This document shows, piece by piece, positions 48,874-58,230 of a stretch of DNA of 64,000 nt. Origin of the DNA: Trifolium pratense (Eukaryota; Streptophyta; Magnoliopsida; Fabales; Fabaceae); NCBI RefSeq assembly GCF_020283565.1, contig NC_060065.1:40660409-40724408 (forward strand), written 5' to 3'. The notes below the pieces were generated by a model, which saw nothing but the letters and a program-made list of their open reading frames with translations, made no database searches and was not told where the DNA came from. Each line of letters begins with the position of its first letter. Position 1 is the stretch's first letter. A program made the position numbers and the translations under genes.

Positions 48874-49015
48874 AACAAGTAGGGAAATAAGACGGAAGTA
48901 CAAGTATGTAATGTTTTATAATAAGACGGAAGTGCTACAGTGCCCAACAAGTAGGGAAATAAGACGGAAGTACAAGTATGTAATGTTTTATAATAAGACG
49001 GAAGTGCTACAGTGC
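48872..49015 (-). repeat. Doubled 72-bp viral promoter-like unit
   Basis: Two perfect tandem copies (48872-48943 and 48944-49015) of the unit also found once at 56571-56642 and once inverted at 56700-56771. On the viral strand each unit carries GCACTGTAGCACTTCCGTC, then a TTATTATAAAAC TATA box and a second CTTCCGTCTTA, ending at GTTGG before the primer site. The viral circle would have one; doubling marks terminal redundancy or a promoter duplication. Confidence 0.9.
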
Positions 49016-49412
49016 CATCGCAGCGGGTGTAAAGTAGGGAAATTGTTTAAGAAAGTATGAGTTTAAGAAGGAAATATAAGATTTTATTTCTGATATTGAT
49101 GATTTACAAATGAGGTGAATACCTCTATTTATAGGCAAATAAGGGATCACTATTTGATCCGGTAACAGGTAACATTAACCTACAGCTGTCCAAACAAAGG
49201 ATAGTGGGATAATGCCGGGTGCTCAATGGGCCCCATCGTCACATCTGTCGCACTATCATACAAAAGCATCAAAAAAGCAAAAAATACAAATTACAAACGG
49301 ACAACTGACATATTAAACTTTAATAAAGTTGATAAAGACCTATTTGTCTTGTTTTGCCGACAACAGTGTTAAGCTAGATTATGATTAACTTATTGACCAG
49401 TTAATTTTATTT
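49016..49412 (-). other. Viral 3' non-coding region, left copy
   Basis: Lies between the end of the 449-residue frame and the 72-bp units. No frame seen. It presumably holds the upstream promoter of the viral pregenome. Confidence 0.5.
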
Positions 49413-50744
49413 TTACTGGCTCTTATCCTTCTTGGTCCTTACTGACTGGATCATGGCATCCCAGAAGTCTTCCTGGGTAGGTTCATCTTCTGGCTGAGAT
49501 TCCCCAGCTAAGCCTTCAAACATATTTTGCCCAACTGATCCTTGGGAAGAAGTAGACATATTATCTCCTTTTACTGTTGAGGGAAAGGCATTGAAAAACT
49601 GGGTTTTCATATGGTCCAAAATTCTGACCATGATTTCTTCTTCTGATTCCTTTGGATATTTTCTTTGAAAATAATCTTTTAATCCAGCCATAGAGTCCTG
49701 TTGGCTATGACCTTTTGTAATTGTGGCCTTTTCCTCATTGATAACAATTTTTATCCTGGATATTAAATCCTGAATATCTTCAGAACTCATCTTGGTCCAC
49801 CATTTGTAGAAGAAATTTCTTTCTAAAATGGGGATATTAAATTCATCTTTGGATATGGTTACTGTCCATCTCCATATCCATGGAATTTGAAATTTAATAA
49901 AGAATAAACAGGGACATTGTCCTGTAATCAGCTTATTGGAAGCTATCTTTGATATTAAAGAGCTATTATCACACCATGGAGTATATAATTCTCCTACCTC
50001 CTTAGGTAAGATCTCTAGAGAAGGACCAAATTTGATCCACCAGTTAAAAAACCAATTTGGCATGGGTTTGTCCACAATCTCTGGATTTACCGAGAAAAAC
50101 CAAGAATGTTTGTTTTTCGGGTTTTGGTAATAGAAAGCTTGGGTAAAAGCCTGGATATAATCCCAATAATTAAAGTAAATATATTTACCTTCAGCAATTT
50201 TTATTGCCTTTTCACCATTTGGATTTAGACCCCATTCTCTTGGTAATAAAATTTTATTTATGTGACATTTACTAAAGTTTATAAAACTTTCTGGGTTATT
50301 ATTCTGGTAGTAATGTGTTATAGTTACTGATTCAGTAACTGTTAGCAATATCTCTAAATTTGGTCTTGATTTACCATGAAGTCCAGCATATCCTCTGGAT
50401 TCTAGATATCTTGTTTTGATTGACCATCCGTCAATACTGGTTAATGATAAATCTTCGTCATCAATATGAATTATTTTTTCGGTAACAGGATTTTCAAAAT
50501 ATTCAGATGCCTGTTCCTTTGGTTCATTAACCATTATCTCTTTGTAAGATATTATCTTATTTGAAGATGAAGAAGGTTGATCTTCTTTCTTAGGTGGGGC
50601 AGGCAATTGCCTGAGCTTTCCCACTGTGGTCCAATCCCCTATTAGGGGAATATTAGTTTCCTGGTAAGGTAACATATTGTTACCTCCTCTTCCGCCACGG
50701 CCCGAATTACGGCCTCGGCCTCTTCCCCTATAAGGGGTTGTCAT
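49413..50744 (-). CDS. Viral RG-rich, Trp-rich protein (last frame), left copy
   Basis: About 443 residues from the ATG at 50744 (MTTPYRGRGRG); an upstream in-frame start in the RT end would give 449. The N-terminus is an Arg-Gly-rich segment (RGRGRGRNSGRGGRGG) expected to bind RNA. The middle is unusually rich in Trp and Phe (NWFFNWWIKFG, PWIWRWTV, FFYKWWTKM) and the tail is acidic (ESQPEDEPTQEDFWDAM). It overlaps the end of the RNase H frame by 17 bp from that ATG. By position it could correspond to the transactivator/viroplasmin of other caulimovirids, or to the unassigned second frame of florendoviruses, but I do not recognise a known domain. The left copy has Ala where the right has Val in QFFN(A/V)FPS. 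Confidence 0.8.
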   Translation of the reverse strand: MTTPYRGRGRGRNSGRGGRGGNNMLPYQETNIPLIGDWTTVGKLRQLPAPPKKEDQPSSSSNKIISYKEIMVNEPKEQASEYFENPVTEKIIHIDDEDLSLTSIDGWSIKTRYLESRGYAGLHGKSRPNLEILLTVTESVTITHYYQNNNPESFINFSKCHINKILLPREWGLNPNGEKAIKIAEGKYIYFNYWDYIQAFTQAFYYQNPKNKHSWFFSVNPEIVDKPMPNWFFNWWIKFGPSLEILPKEVGELYTPWCDNSSLISKIASNKLITGQCPCLFFIKFQIPWIWRWTVTISKDEFNIPILERNFFYKWWTKMSSEDIQDLISRIKIVINEEKATITKGHSQQDSMAGLKDYFQRKYPKESEEEIMVRILDHMKTQFFNAFPSTVKGDNMSTSSQGSVGQNMFEGLAGESQPEDEPTQEDFWDAMIQSVRTKKDKSQ

Positions 50745-52380
50745 TACCCTGCAAAAATTCACGGGTTAAATAATCAGCAAGAGAATTATTTTCTCCTTTA
50801 ATATATTGAATATCAAATTCAAAAGCAGATAATTGAGCCTGCCAACTAGCAAAAATATGTTTTGCTACAAGGGTTTTTACATCCTTTTCAATGATTGATT
50901 TAGCAGAGCTACAATCAATTCTTAAAAGAAATTTTTGATTTAATAAATCACTTTGAAATTTCGAAATACATTTAATAATAGAAAGCATTTCTTTCTTAAT
51001 AGTCGAATATTTCGACTGAGTCTGGTTCCATTTACCAGAGGTGAATCTCACCAAAACTTCTTTATTAGTTTCAGGATTGACTTGTTTTAATATTCCTCCA
51101 TAGCCAATATTAGAAGCATCAGTTTCTACTATTTTAAACAACTTTGGATTAGCCAAAGATAAACAAGGAAGGCATTTCACCCTAGTTTTAATCCTCTGGA
51201 CTGCCTTAGTATGAGCCTCTGTCCATGGACCAGGCTTATTTTTAAGCCTATTATAAAGAATGGCAGTATCATTAGATAAATTTTTATAATAGTCTGAAAT
51301 ATAATTCAAACTTCCTAAAAATCTTTGTAATTGGGTTTTGTCTAACATGACATCAGGAAATTTGGAAGCAAATTCAATGCTTCTTTCTATAGGAATTATA
51401 GTTCCTTGGTCAATCATATGACCCAGAAATCTAACTTTAGTTTGAAATATTTTCATCTTGGTAGCCGATAAGACTAAACCATTGTTTTTAACAACATTCT
51501 TAAATATCTTTAAATGTTTTATATGTTGATCAATTGTTTTAGAAAATACTAAAACATCATCAATATAAACTATTATGAATTCAGAATATGGATTAAAAAT
51601 ATCATTCATGATTTTCTGAAATTCAGAAGGAGCATTTTTTAATCCAAATGGAAGTACATTCCATTCAAACTGTCCAAAAGGTACAGTAAAAGCTGTTTTA
51701 TATTTATCATTTTCAGTTATCTGGATTTGCCAGTATCCTGATTTCATATCAAATTTTGAGAAGATTAAAGCATCACTTAATCTATCTAATAAATCTTTTT
51801 TATTAGGAATAGGATACCTAATCCATTTTAAAACCTTATTGAGAGGTTTATAATTGATTACTAATCTAGGAACTCCTCGTTCCTTCTCAGCTGCCTTATT
51901 AACATAGAAAGCAGTACAACTCCAAGGAGACTTAGAGTGTCTAATTAGACCTTTGTCTAAAAGAGATTGTATCTCTCCTTTACACAAATTTAAGTAATCA
52001 TTGTTCATTTGGGCTGGCCTAGCTTTAGTAGGGATCTGACTTTCATTAAAGTCATCTATATAAGGTAAAGAAACAACATGTTTCTTTCTATCCCAAAAAG
52101 CATTTGGGAGATCATTACAGATTTCCGTAGTAAATTCCTGTTCTAAAGACTTAATTTTCTTTTTAATATCATAAGTTTCAAGTTGCTCATTAATATTAAG
52201 CACACTAATTTCTTCTTTTAAAAAACATAATTGTTTTTCTTTTTTTAAAAGGATATCTTTGACCTCATTTAACATCCTAGTTTGAGGATCTGTTATAAAT
52301 TCAAAAGTAATTTTTTGATCATTTATAAAAGTAGTAATTCCCTTTTGATCAATATTAATAATAGGCATAATGTTATGCAA
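50728..52380 (-). CDS. Viral reverse transcriptase/RNase H, left copy
   Basis: Carries the RT domain: KSPWSCTAFYVNKA, RLVINYKPLNKV, FDMKSGYWQI, LPFGLKNAPSEFQ, the catalytic YIDD box in IVYIDDVLVFS, and FLGHMI. An RNase H domain follows: ETDASNIGYGGIL and RIDCSSAKSIIEK, ending in a DYLTREF motif. There is no integrase. The frame starts without an ATG at a point overlapping the protease frame, because a one-base-shorter T-run (about 52374-52377, viral strand) shifts the frame there. Past that point this copy is open through to the RNase H end. The product would not be made as part of the capsid/protease protein from this copy. Confidence 0.92.
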   Translation of the reverse strand: MHNIMPIINIDQKGITTFINDQKITFEFITDPQTRMLNEVKDILLKKEKQLCFLKEEISVLNINEQLETYDIKKKIKSLEQEFTTEICNDLPNAFWDRKKHVVSLPYIDDFNESQIPTKARPAQMNNDYLNLCKGEIQSLLDKGLIRHSKSPWSCTAFYVNKAAEKERGVPRLVINYKPLNKVLKWIRYPIPNKKDLLDRLSDALIFSKFDMKSGYWQIQITENDKYKTAFTVPFGQFEWNVLPFGLKNAPSEFQKIMNDIFNPYSEFIIVYIDDVLVFSKTIDQHIKHLKIFKNVVKNNGLVLSATKMKIFQTKVRFLGHMIDQGTIIPIERSIEFASKFPDVMLDKTQLQRFLGSLNYISDYYKNLSNDTAILYNRLKNKPGPWTEAHTKAVQRIKTRVKCLPCLSLANPKLFKIVETDASNIGYGGILKQVNPETNKEVLVRFTSGKWNQTQSKYSTIKKEMLSIIKCISKFQSDLLNQKFLLRIDCSSAKSIIEKDVKTLVAKHIFASWQAQLSAFEFDIQYIKGENNSLADYLTREFLQGNDNPL

Positions 52381-55115
52381 AAGGGAGTACCTAATATAAT
52401 CCTGTGAGTTAAATTTTTAACTAATATAAAATGGGTTGGTAAACAAATATTTTTGTTACAAATATAGGCATTAGATAATTTATAATTAACTTGGAGTTTA
52501 TCTCCTCCTGCCTGAGTTAAAGATTGAGTAGTTTTTACAAAATACTTTGTCGGAATTATTCCTTCTTGAATACAATTAAGGTCTGCACCACTATCCACTA
52601 GGGCAACCTCATTTTCAAGAATAAAACTTTTATTAATAACAAGAGTTATTTTAACAAACCATTTTTGTGATGTAACTCTTTCAAGAAGACTGAGATAGCT
52701 ATTGCTAGTTGATGGACTGTCGTCACTAGAAACAATATTTTCTATTTTATTAGAATTTTCTAATAAACTAATTCTTTTAGCTAGAACATCATTGTTTTTC
52801 TTAATATAAGAAATTTCAGATTTTAAAAGATTTATTTCTCTTTTTAAATCATTTATGGAAACAGGAGTTTCACGTTCATTAGATTGGCGAAACCTAGATA
52901 AGACTTCGCTCAGCTGATAAGGGGCTTCTGTAACTAGGGGAGTTTTTTCTCTAGAGTTATCCCTTATTAAAGTTTCTATTAACTTTCGTCTTAGATTATC
53001 ATCTGTTATGGATTCTAAAGCCTTTAAAGCTTCATCCTGTTCACTGGTCAAAACATTTAGACCATTCATTTCTACTATGGATTTCCAATAACTTAGTTCA
53101 TTACATTGACAGTTATTATTGTCAGATGTTTCTGAAGAAGAACTATAACTAACCTCATCATCAGAGGACTCAGCTTCAGATTCAGAATTAGAATTAATAA
53201 GAAGAACCTTTTCTAGCTGATTTCTAAGTTCTTCATCCTCAATTTCATTTAGGGCTTTTTTAGTCCTACATTGATTGGCATAATGACCAACCTTTCCACA
53301 TTTGTGGCAAGTTACGTCAAGCTTTTTAGCTTTTCTTTTTCTACTGAAGTTAGGAGTATAATCCTTATATTTTGGCTTGGAATAATTTTTTCTACGTTTT
53401 TTCTTGTAGGAATACTTATAAGTATCTGGGGGATTTTTTCTTCTACCTTTATAAGGTTTGAATCTTTCTATTTTACCCTTCTTCCTGCTCTCAGGGGGTT
53501 TTTCAAGATCAAAAGCGAATTGTTCGCAAAATTCACCTATTTGGTGTTTTTCAGTTAATTTCTGTTTTTTAAGTTGGTTTTTAAGCTTTATGTCATTACA
53601 TAAAGATAAGCCTTCATTAATACATGTACTAATGATTTGGCCATAAGTTAAATCAGAATAATTAATATTTATTCCATCATTATTGTTTCTAAGAGTTTGT
53701 CTTATTCTTTCAGCAAAAAGATGAGGCAAACCATCTACAAATTTTGATTTCCAATGCATAGAATTGGGGTTATTTAATTGAAAAACTCTAGATAGAAAAG
53801 TATCTTTATACCATCTAAAGTGAGTTAAAGATGGGCATCTAAGATTTTGCAATAATGTTTGTAATTTCTCAGCAATGGGTACATTAGTTCCTACAAAATG
53901 TTGTAGAATAGAAAGACATAGTGTATAAACTGCATCTTCTTCTCCAGTAGTAGTGATAGTAGTACTACTACTTGATGTTTCAGTTTTAATAAGTTTTTTA
54001 TGAGAAAGAATTTCTTTCTTCTGAGCATCAGTGAGGTAATGATCCCACCAACCTCTTAATTGGCCAATAAAACCAGTCGTTATAAACGAAGCTATAGAAC
54101 TATCAGAATTTCCTTGTTGTTTACACACAGAGGAATACATGATTATCCTATGTATCATATCAATAATTTGCTTATCATTTAAGCCATCAATATTCCATTC
54201 ATAAATGGCCTTTCCAGAATAAGAATTCTGAAAGGGTTCAGTTTCTTCAAAGAGTAAATCTTGAGGTGACGGCCTCTTATAGTAGTATTTTTCTACTGGC
54301 TTAGGAGCATAAATAGGATTTATTTGTGCTACCTGATCATTAATTTCTTCATTAGCAAATATTTCTTTTAATTGGTCAATATCTTCTATATCAGAAGTGT
54401 CAGACATACTCTTTTGAGATAAAACATTTAAGCGCATCTGCTTAAGCTTTTCTTCTAAAACATGAATAAATTCATTATTATTAGATTTTAATTTAAATCC
54501 TTCTACCGCTATAGGTGGTTGAATGATAGGGACATCTTTATTAATAATAATTTCTGAAGACTCCATATCACTTTTATTCTTTTCTAATTGTTTTAAAATT
54601 AGATTTTGCTTAGTTAATTGTTCTTCAAAAAGTAATTTTAAATCAGTAATATCTTTTTCTAGGGACATAAATTGGTCACCTAAACAAATAAGGAAAGAAT
54701 TAGTGTAATTCTGAGATTTAATTATCGCATTTATTTCTTTGAGAGTAATATGATCACTCTCCACCTTCTGAAGATTCAGATAAGCTGTAGCCTCAACATT
54801 TTTACCTAGACTTATAGTTTGTTCAGGAGGGAAAGGCGAAACTATAATTCCTCCATTATGGGTATTCCAATTCTTATTTTGTAACACCATAATTTCGGTT
54901 TTAACTTTGTTATGAAAATATTTCACAAACCATTTTACAAAAGGAACATAGCTTTGTATTTGAGATAAATAATTATAATAATTATCTTTAAATTCTTTTA
55001 ATTCAAAATCTTTGAATTTTTTGAAATACCAATTCCTAAAATCTTTATATCTATCTTGGTTAAACTCATCATTGATGAGTTGCCTCCAACTACTTCCTGG
55101 GGAAAGATCCATCAT
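52323..55115 (-). CDS. Viral capsid, zinc knuckle and protease region, left copy (frame broken at 3' end)
   Basis: 930 residues. The start overlaps the movement protein stop (ATGA), the usual coupling in this family; ATG codons lie at 55115 and 55112. The N-terminal half is Lys/Asn/Glu-rich with coiled-coil-like stretches. A capsid-like region (GFIGQLRGWWDHYLT, then RWYKDTFLSRVFQL) precedes a basic segment and the CCHC knuckle CHKCGKVGHYANQC (residues 603-616). An aspartic protease follows, with DSGAD at 841-845 and IILGTPF near 907-913. Right after GTPF the frame shifts at a shortened T-run and ends in an unrelated 18-residue tail. The right copy is intact at this spot. Confidence 0.92.
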   Translation of the reverse strand: MMDLSPGSSWRQLINDEFNQDRYKDFRNWYFKKFKDFELKEFKDNYYNYLSQIQSYVPFVKWFVKYFHNKVKTEIMVLQNKNWNTHNGGIIVSPFPPEQTISLGKNVEATAYLNLQKVESDHITLKEINAIIKSQNYTNSFLICLGDQFMSLEKDITDLKLLFEEQLTKQNLILKQLEKNKSDMESSEIIINKDVPIIQPPIAVEGFKLKSNNNEFIHVLEEKLKQMRLNVLSQKSMSDTSDIEDIDQLKEIFANEEINDQVAQINPIYAPKPVEKYYYKRPSPQDLLFEETEPFQNSYSGKAIYEWNIDGLNDKQIIDMIHRIIMYSSVCKQQGNSDSSIASFITTGFIGQLRGWWDHYLTDAQKKEILSHKKLIKTETSSSSTTITTTGEEDAVYTLCLSILQHFVGTNVPIAEKLQTLLQNLRCPSLTHFRWYKDTFLSRVFQLNNPNSMHWKSKFVDGLPHLFAERIRQTLRNNNDGININYSDLTYGQIISTCINEGLSLCNDIKLKNQLKKQKLTEKHQIGEFCEQFAFDLEKPPESRKKGKIERFKPYKGRRKNPPDTYKYSYKKKRRKNYSKPKYKDYTPNFSRKRKAKKLDVTCHKCGKVGHYANQCRTKKALNEIEDEELRNQLEKVLLINSNSESEAESSDDEVSYSSSSETSDNNNCQCNELSYWKSIVEMNGLNVLTSEQDEALKALESITDDNLRRKLIETLIRDNSREKTPLVTEAPYQLSEVLSRFRQSNERETPVSINDLKREINLLKSEISYIKKNNDVLAKRISLLENSNKIENIVSSDDSPSTSNSYLSLLERVTSQKWFVKITLVINKSFILENEVALVDSGADLNCIQEGIIPTKYFVKTTQSLTQAGGDKLQVNYKLSNAYICNKNICLPTHFILVKNLTHRIILGTPFCITLCLLLILIKRELLLL

Positions 55116-56146
55116 AAATGGAAACTCATTTCAGATTGGGTAGGAGATTCCCTACTCTGAGAAGTATTTTTCTGATATATTCCTTGAGGAATTTTATTTT
55201 CACTTATACGAATATTTTCAACTGACTCAATATCTTCTCTTATTTGAGAAGTAGAGGCTCTAGAAAGCTCTATCGGAGCAGTGTGAAATTCACTAGTAGA
55301 ATACCTAGACGACATAGCTCTAGGCATTTTTATAATTCTTTGAGAATTAAATCTTATTTCAACGTCCCCTTCAGTAGTTTGGGAGATCTGGTCTGTGTCC
55401 GTATTTATTATGGGATCAGGATCAACCTCTTGAGGTAATGTCCAAATTTCAGGAAAGTTTATTTCGTCCCATTTTATTAATCTATTTTGTGCAATATTAG
55501 AGGTTAGTAAATTTGTTTGGACCAACGTTGTGGATCCAGAAAACGAAATTTGTTTTGCTTTGGGATTAAGGGTATTTAAAACTCTGTAGTAAACCCTATA
55601 GCATATTGCTATTATTTCACTACCAGTTTTAAAATTATACCCATTAGTATGAACTGTTAATTGCATAGCATGACTTAGATGCTTATCAGTTAAAGATAAA
55701 CTTAAATTAGGTGAAACCTCAAAATATACTGGTCCATGACACAGACTTGTTTCAATTAAAGCAGCTAAAGATTGTTTAAAATCTTTACACCTACCATCTC
55801 TAATATAAGCCATTATACTAGAATTTAACCCTAACATAGTTAACGGTTTAAAAGCCACTTGGATTAGTCCAATATGAATAAAATTATATCCTTTAAAAGG
55901 AAGCAAATCTGCTTTACTTAATAAGTTTATAGTCTTGGTATTACCAGTAACTTGAATTGTTCGTTCAACTGTTTTAACAGCATAACGAGATAATAAATCA
56001 AAAGTTCCAAATTTATAAATTTGTTTAGAAGGAACAGAAGGAATAGTCCATCTGTTTAATTTTTCCAAATTCTTTGGATATTCTATAGAATCTTCATTTT
56101 TTATTGAATTATTTTGATTATTATCATAATCTTCAATTTCGTCCAT
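55112..56146 (-). CDS. Viral movement protein, left copy
   Basis: 344 residues from the ATG at 56146 (MDEIEDYDNN); the frame is open further upstream but without an ATG. It belongs to the 30K-type movement proteins, which line plasmodesmata to let virions pass. HIGLIQVAFKPLTMLGLNS, the conserved Asp in YIRDGR, and ALIETSLCHGPVYFEVSPNL are the recognisable core, near residues 90-170. The C-terminal 90 residues are Ser/Thr/Glu-rich and probably disordered. Identical to the right copy as read. Confidence 0.88.
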   Translation of the reverse strand: MDEIEDYDNNQNNSIKNEDSIEYPKNLEKLNRWTIPSVPSKQIYKFGTFDLLSRYAVKTVERTIQVTGNTKTINLLSKADLLPFKGYNFIHIGLIQVAFKPLTMLGLNSSIMAYIRDGRCKDFKQSLAALIETSLCHGPVYFEVSPNLSLSLTDKHLSHAMQLTVHTNGYNFKTGSEIIAICYRVYYRVLNTLNPKAKQISFSGSTTLVQTNLLTSNIAQNRLIKWDEINFPEIWTLPQEVDPDPIINTDTDQISQTTEGDVEIRFNSQRIIKMPRAMSSRYSTSEFHTAPIELSRASTSQIREDIESVENIRISENKIPQGIYQKNTSQSRESPTQSEMSFHL

Positions 56147-56565
56147 AAAACAAACAAGAATTGTTATGGCTGGCAAGATAGTAACTTTGTCTGATGAAAC
56201 TACCAATAAAATTTTCTCAACAAATCTTCAGTCTTCTGAGCAAACGCAACAAGCGTTTAACTATCAACCCGAAGGGATAGACAGACAAAGTCTCAAATCT
56301 CAGAGGTTACATAGTTCTTAGGAAAAACAGGCAAAAGATCAACCAAACCCCTTCCCCGGGGAAAAACGGGATCAAGCCTTACACTAAGAAATATGACAAG
56401 TTCAAAATGAACAAAGAAGATTGGTAAACAAAATTTTACTAATTTTTTCATCAGATCTAATTACTAGGTTGTCAAGCCATAACAGGAATTTAGCAACTAA
56501 TTGTCATTACAATTAGTAAATTTAAAGATTAAGATATACCTGAATCGTTCAGTATGAAAAGGCGA
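56147..56565 (-). other. Viral leader, left copy
   Basis: About 420 bp between the primer-binding site and the movement protein ATG, with short frames and a CCCCGGGGAA inverted motif. Long structured leaders are usual for this family. Confidence 0.5.
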
Positions 56566-56573
56566 TGATACCA
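56566..56573 (-). other. Viral primer-binding site, left copy
   Basis: Viral-strand TGGTATCA, the first eight bases of the usual tRNA-Met site; the match then stops (TCGCC follows), so it is short. Minus-strand DNA synthesis would start here. Confidence 0.6.
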
Positions 56574-56768
56574 ACAAGTAGGGAAATAAGACGGAAGTAC
56601 AAGTATGTAATGTTTTATAATAAGACGGAAGTGCTACAGTGCCATCGCAGACGGAAGTACAATACTTTCTTAAAACAATTTCCCTACTTAGCCAAATCGG
56701 CACTGTAGCACTTCCGTCTTATTATAAAACATTACATACTTGTACTTCCGTCTTATTTCCCTACTTGT
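56574..56768. promoter_or_regulatory. Palindrome centre with two divergent promoter-like units
   Basis: Two 72-bp units face apart (56571-56642 for the left copy, 56700-56771 for the right), each with a TATTATAAAAC TATA box about 45 bp before its primer site. The 57-bp spacer 56643-56699 is not palindromic and mixes pieces of the upstream region (AATTTCCCTACTT, GACGGAAGTACAA). Transcripts from the two boxes would run outwards, one per copy. Confidence 0.7.
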
Positions 56769-56776
56769 TGGTATCA
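56769..56776 (+). other. Viral primer-binding site, right copy
   Basis: TGGTATCA directly after the 72-bp unit, same as in the left copy. Confidence 0.6.
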
Positions 56777-57195
56777 TCGCCTTTTCATACTGAACGATTC
56801 AGGTATATCTTAATCTTTAAATTTACTAATTGTAATGACAATTAGTTGCTAAATTCCTGTTATGGCTTGACAACCTAGTAATTAGATCTGATGAAAAAAT
56901 TAGTAAAATTTTGTTTACCAATCTTCTTTGTTCATTTTGAACTTGTCATATTTCTTAGTGTAAGGCTTGATCCCGTTTTTCCCCGGGGAAGGGGTTTGGT
57001 TGATCTTTTGCCTGTTTTTCCTAAGAACTATGTAACCTCTGAGATTTGAGACTTTGTCTGTCTATCCCTTCGGGTTGATAGTTAAACGCTTGTTGCGTTT
57101 GCTCAGAAGACTGAAGATTTGTTGAGAAAATTTTATTGGTAGTTTCATCAGACAAAGTTACTATCTTGCCAGCCATAACAATTCTTGTTTGTTTT
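56777..57195 (+). other. Viral leader, right copy
   Basis: Mirror of 56147-56565; no long frame. Confidence 0.5.
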
Positions 57196-58230
57196 ATGGA
57201 CGAAATTGAAGATTATGATAATAATCAAAATAATTCAATAAAAAATGAAGATTCTATAGAATATCCAAAGAATTTGGAAAAATTAAACAGATGGACTATT
57301 CCTTCTGTTCCTTCTAAACAAATTTATAAATTTGGAACTTTTGATTTATTATCTCGTTATGCTGTTAAAACAGTTGAACGAACAATTCAAGTTACTGGTA
57401 ATACCAAGACTATAAACTTATTAAGTAAAGCAGATTTGCTTCCTTTTAAAGGATATAATTTTATTCATATTGGACTAATCCAAGTGGCTTTTAAACCGTT
57501 AACTATGTTAGGGTTAAATTCTAGTATAATGGCTTATATTAGAGATGGTAGGTGTAAAGATTTTAAACAATCTTTAGCTGCTTTAATTGAAACAAGTCTG
57601 TGTCATGGACCAGTATATTTTGAGGTTTCACCTAATTTAAGTTTATCTTTAACTGATAAGCATCTAAGTCATGCTATGCAATTAACAGTTCATACTAATG
57701 GGTATAATTTTAAAACTGGTAGTGAAATAATAGCAATATGCTATAGGGTTTACTACAGAGTTTTAAATACCCTTAATCCCAAAGCAAAACAAATTTCGTT
57801 TTCTGGATCCACAACGTTGGTCCAAACAAATTTACTAACCTCTAATATTGCACAAAATAGATTAATAAAATGGGACGAAATAAACTTTCCTGAAATTTGG
57901 ACATTACCTCAAGAGGTTGATCCTGATCCCATAATAAATACGGACACAGACCAGATCTCCCAAACTACTGAAGGGGACGTTGAAATAAGATTTAATTCTC
58001 AAAGAATTATAAAAATGCCTAGAGCTATGTCGTCTAGGTATTCTACTAGTGAATTTCACACTGCTCCGATAGAGCTTTCTAGAGCCTCTACTTCTCAAAT
58101 AAGAGAAGATATTGAGTCAGTTGAAAATATTCGTATAAGTGAAAATAAAATTCCTCAAGGAATATATCAGAAAAATACTTCTCAGAGTAGGGAATCTCCT
58201 ACCCAATCTGAAATGAGTTTCCATTTATGA
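57196..58230 (+). CDS. Viral movement protein, right copy
   Basis: 344 residues from the ATG at 57196. Same 30K-type core and same sequence as the left copy; its stop (TGA, 58228-58230) overlaps the next ATG at 58227. Confidence 0.88.
   Translation: MDEIEDYDNNQNNSIKNEDSIEYPKNLEKLNRWTIPSVPSKQIYKFGTFDLLSRYAVKTVERTIQVTGNTKTINLLSKADLLPFKGYNFIHIGLIQVAFKPLTMLGLNSSIMAYIRDGRCKDFKQSLAALIETSLCHGPVYFEVSPNLSLSLTDKHLSHAMQLTVHTNGYNFKTGSEIIAICYRVYYRVLNTLNPKAKQISFSGSTTLVQTNLLTSNIAQNRLIKWDEINFPEIWTLPQEVDPDPIINTDTDQISQTTEGDVEIRFNSQRIIKMPRAMSSRYSTSEFHTAPIELSRASTSQIREDIESVENIRISENKIPQGIYQKNTSQSRESPTQSEMSFHL

Larger units (their letters stand above)
48871..56642 (-). mobile_element. Endogenous caulimovirid, left copy (minus strand), apparently one full genome
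   Basis: A complete pararetroviral genome of about 7.6 kb plus a 72-bp redundancy, in the order primer site, leader, movement protein, capsid/protease, RT/RNase H, RG-rich protein, promoter-like repeat. There are no LTRs and no integrase, and a movement protein is present, which identifies Caulimoviridae rather than a retrotransposon. Genus cannot be fixed by eye; the layout recalls petuvirus/florendovirus-like endogenous viruses. It is the inverted twin of 56700-64000: coordinates of paired bases sum to 113342 up to the protease end and 113344 after the RT start, so the arms differ by only two inserted bases plus a few substitutions. The left end meets (AT)n; the right end is the palindrome centre. 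Confidence 0.93.

Noticed and set aside
49936..50130. Antisense frames inside the viral coding regions
   Set aside because: These, and those at 53271-53646, 54523-54708 and 55244-55438 with their mirrors, lie fully inside recognised viral genes on the other strand and have no domain of their own.
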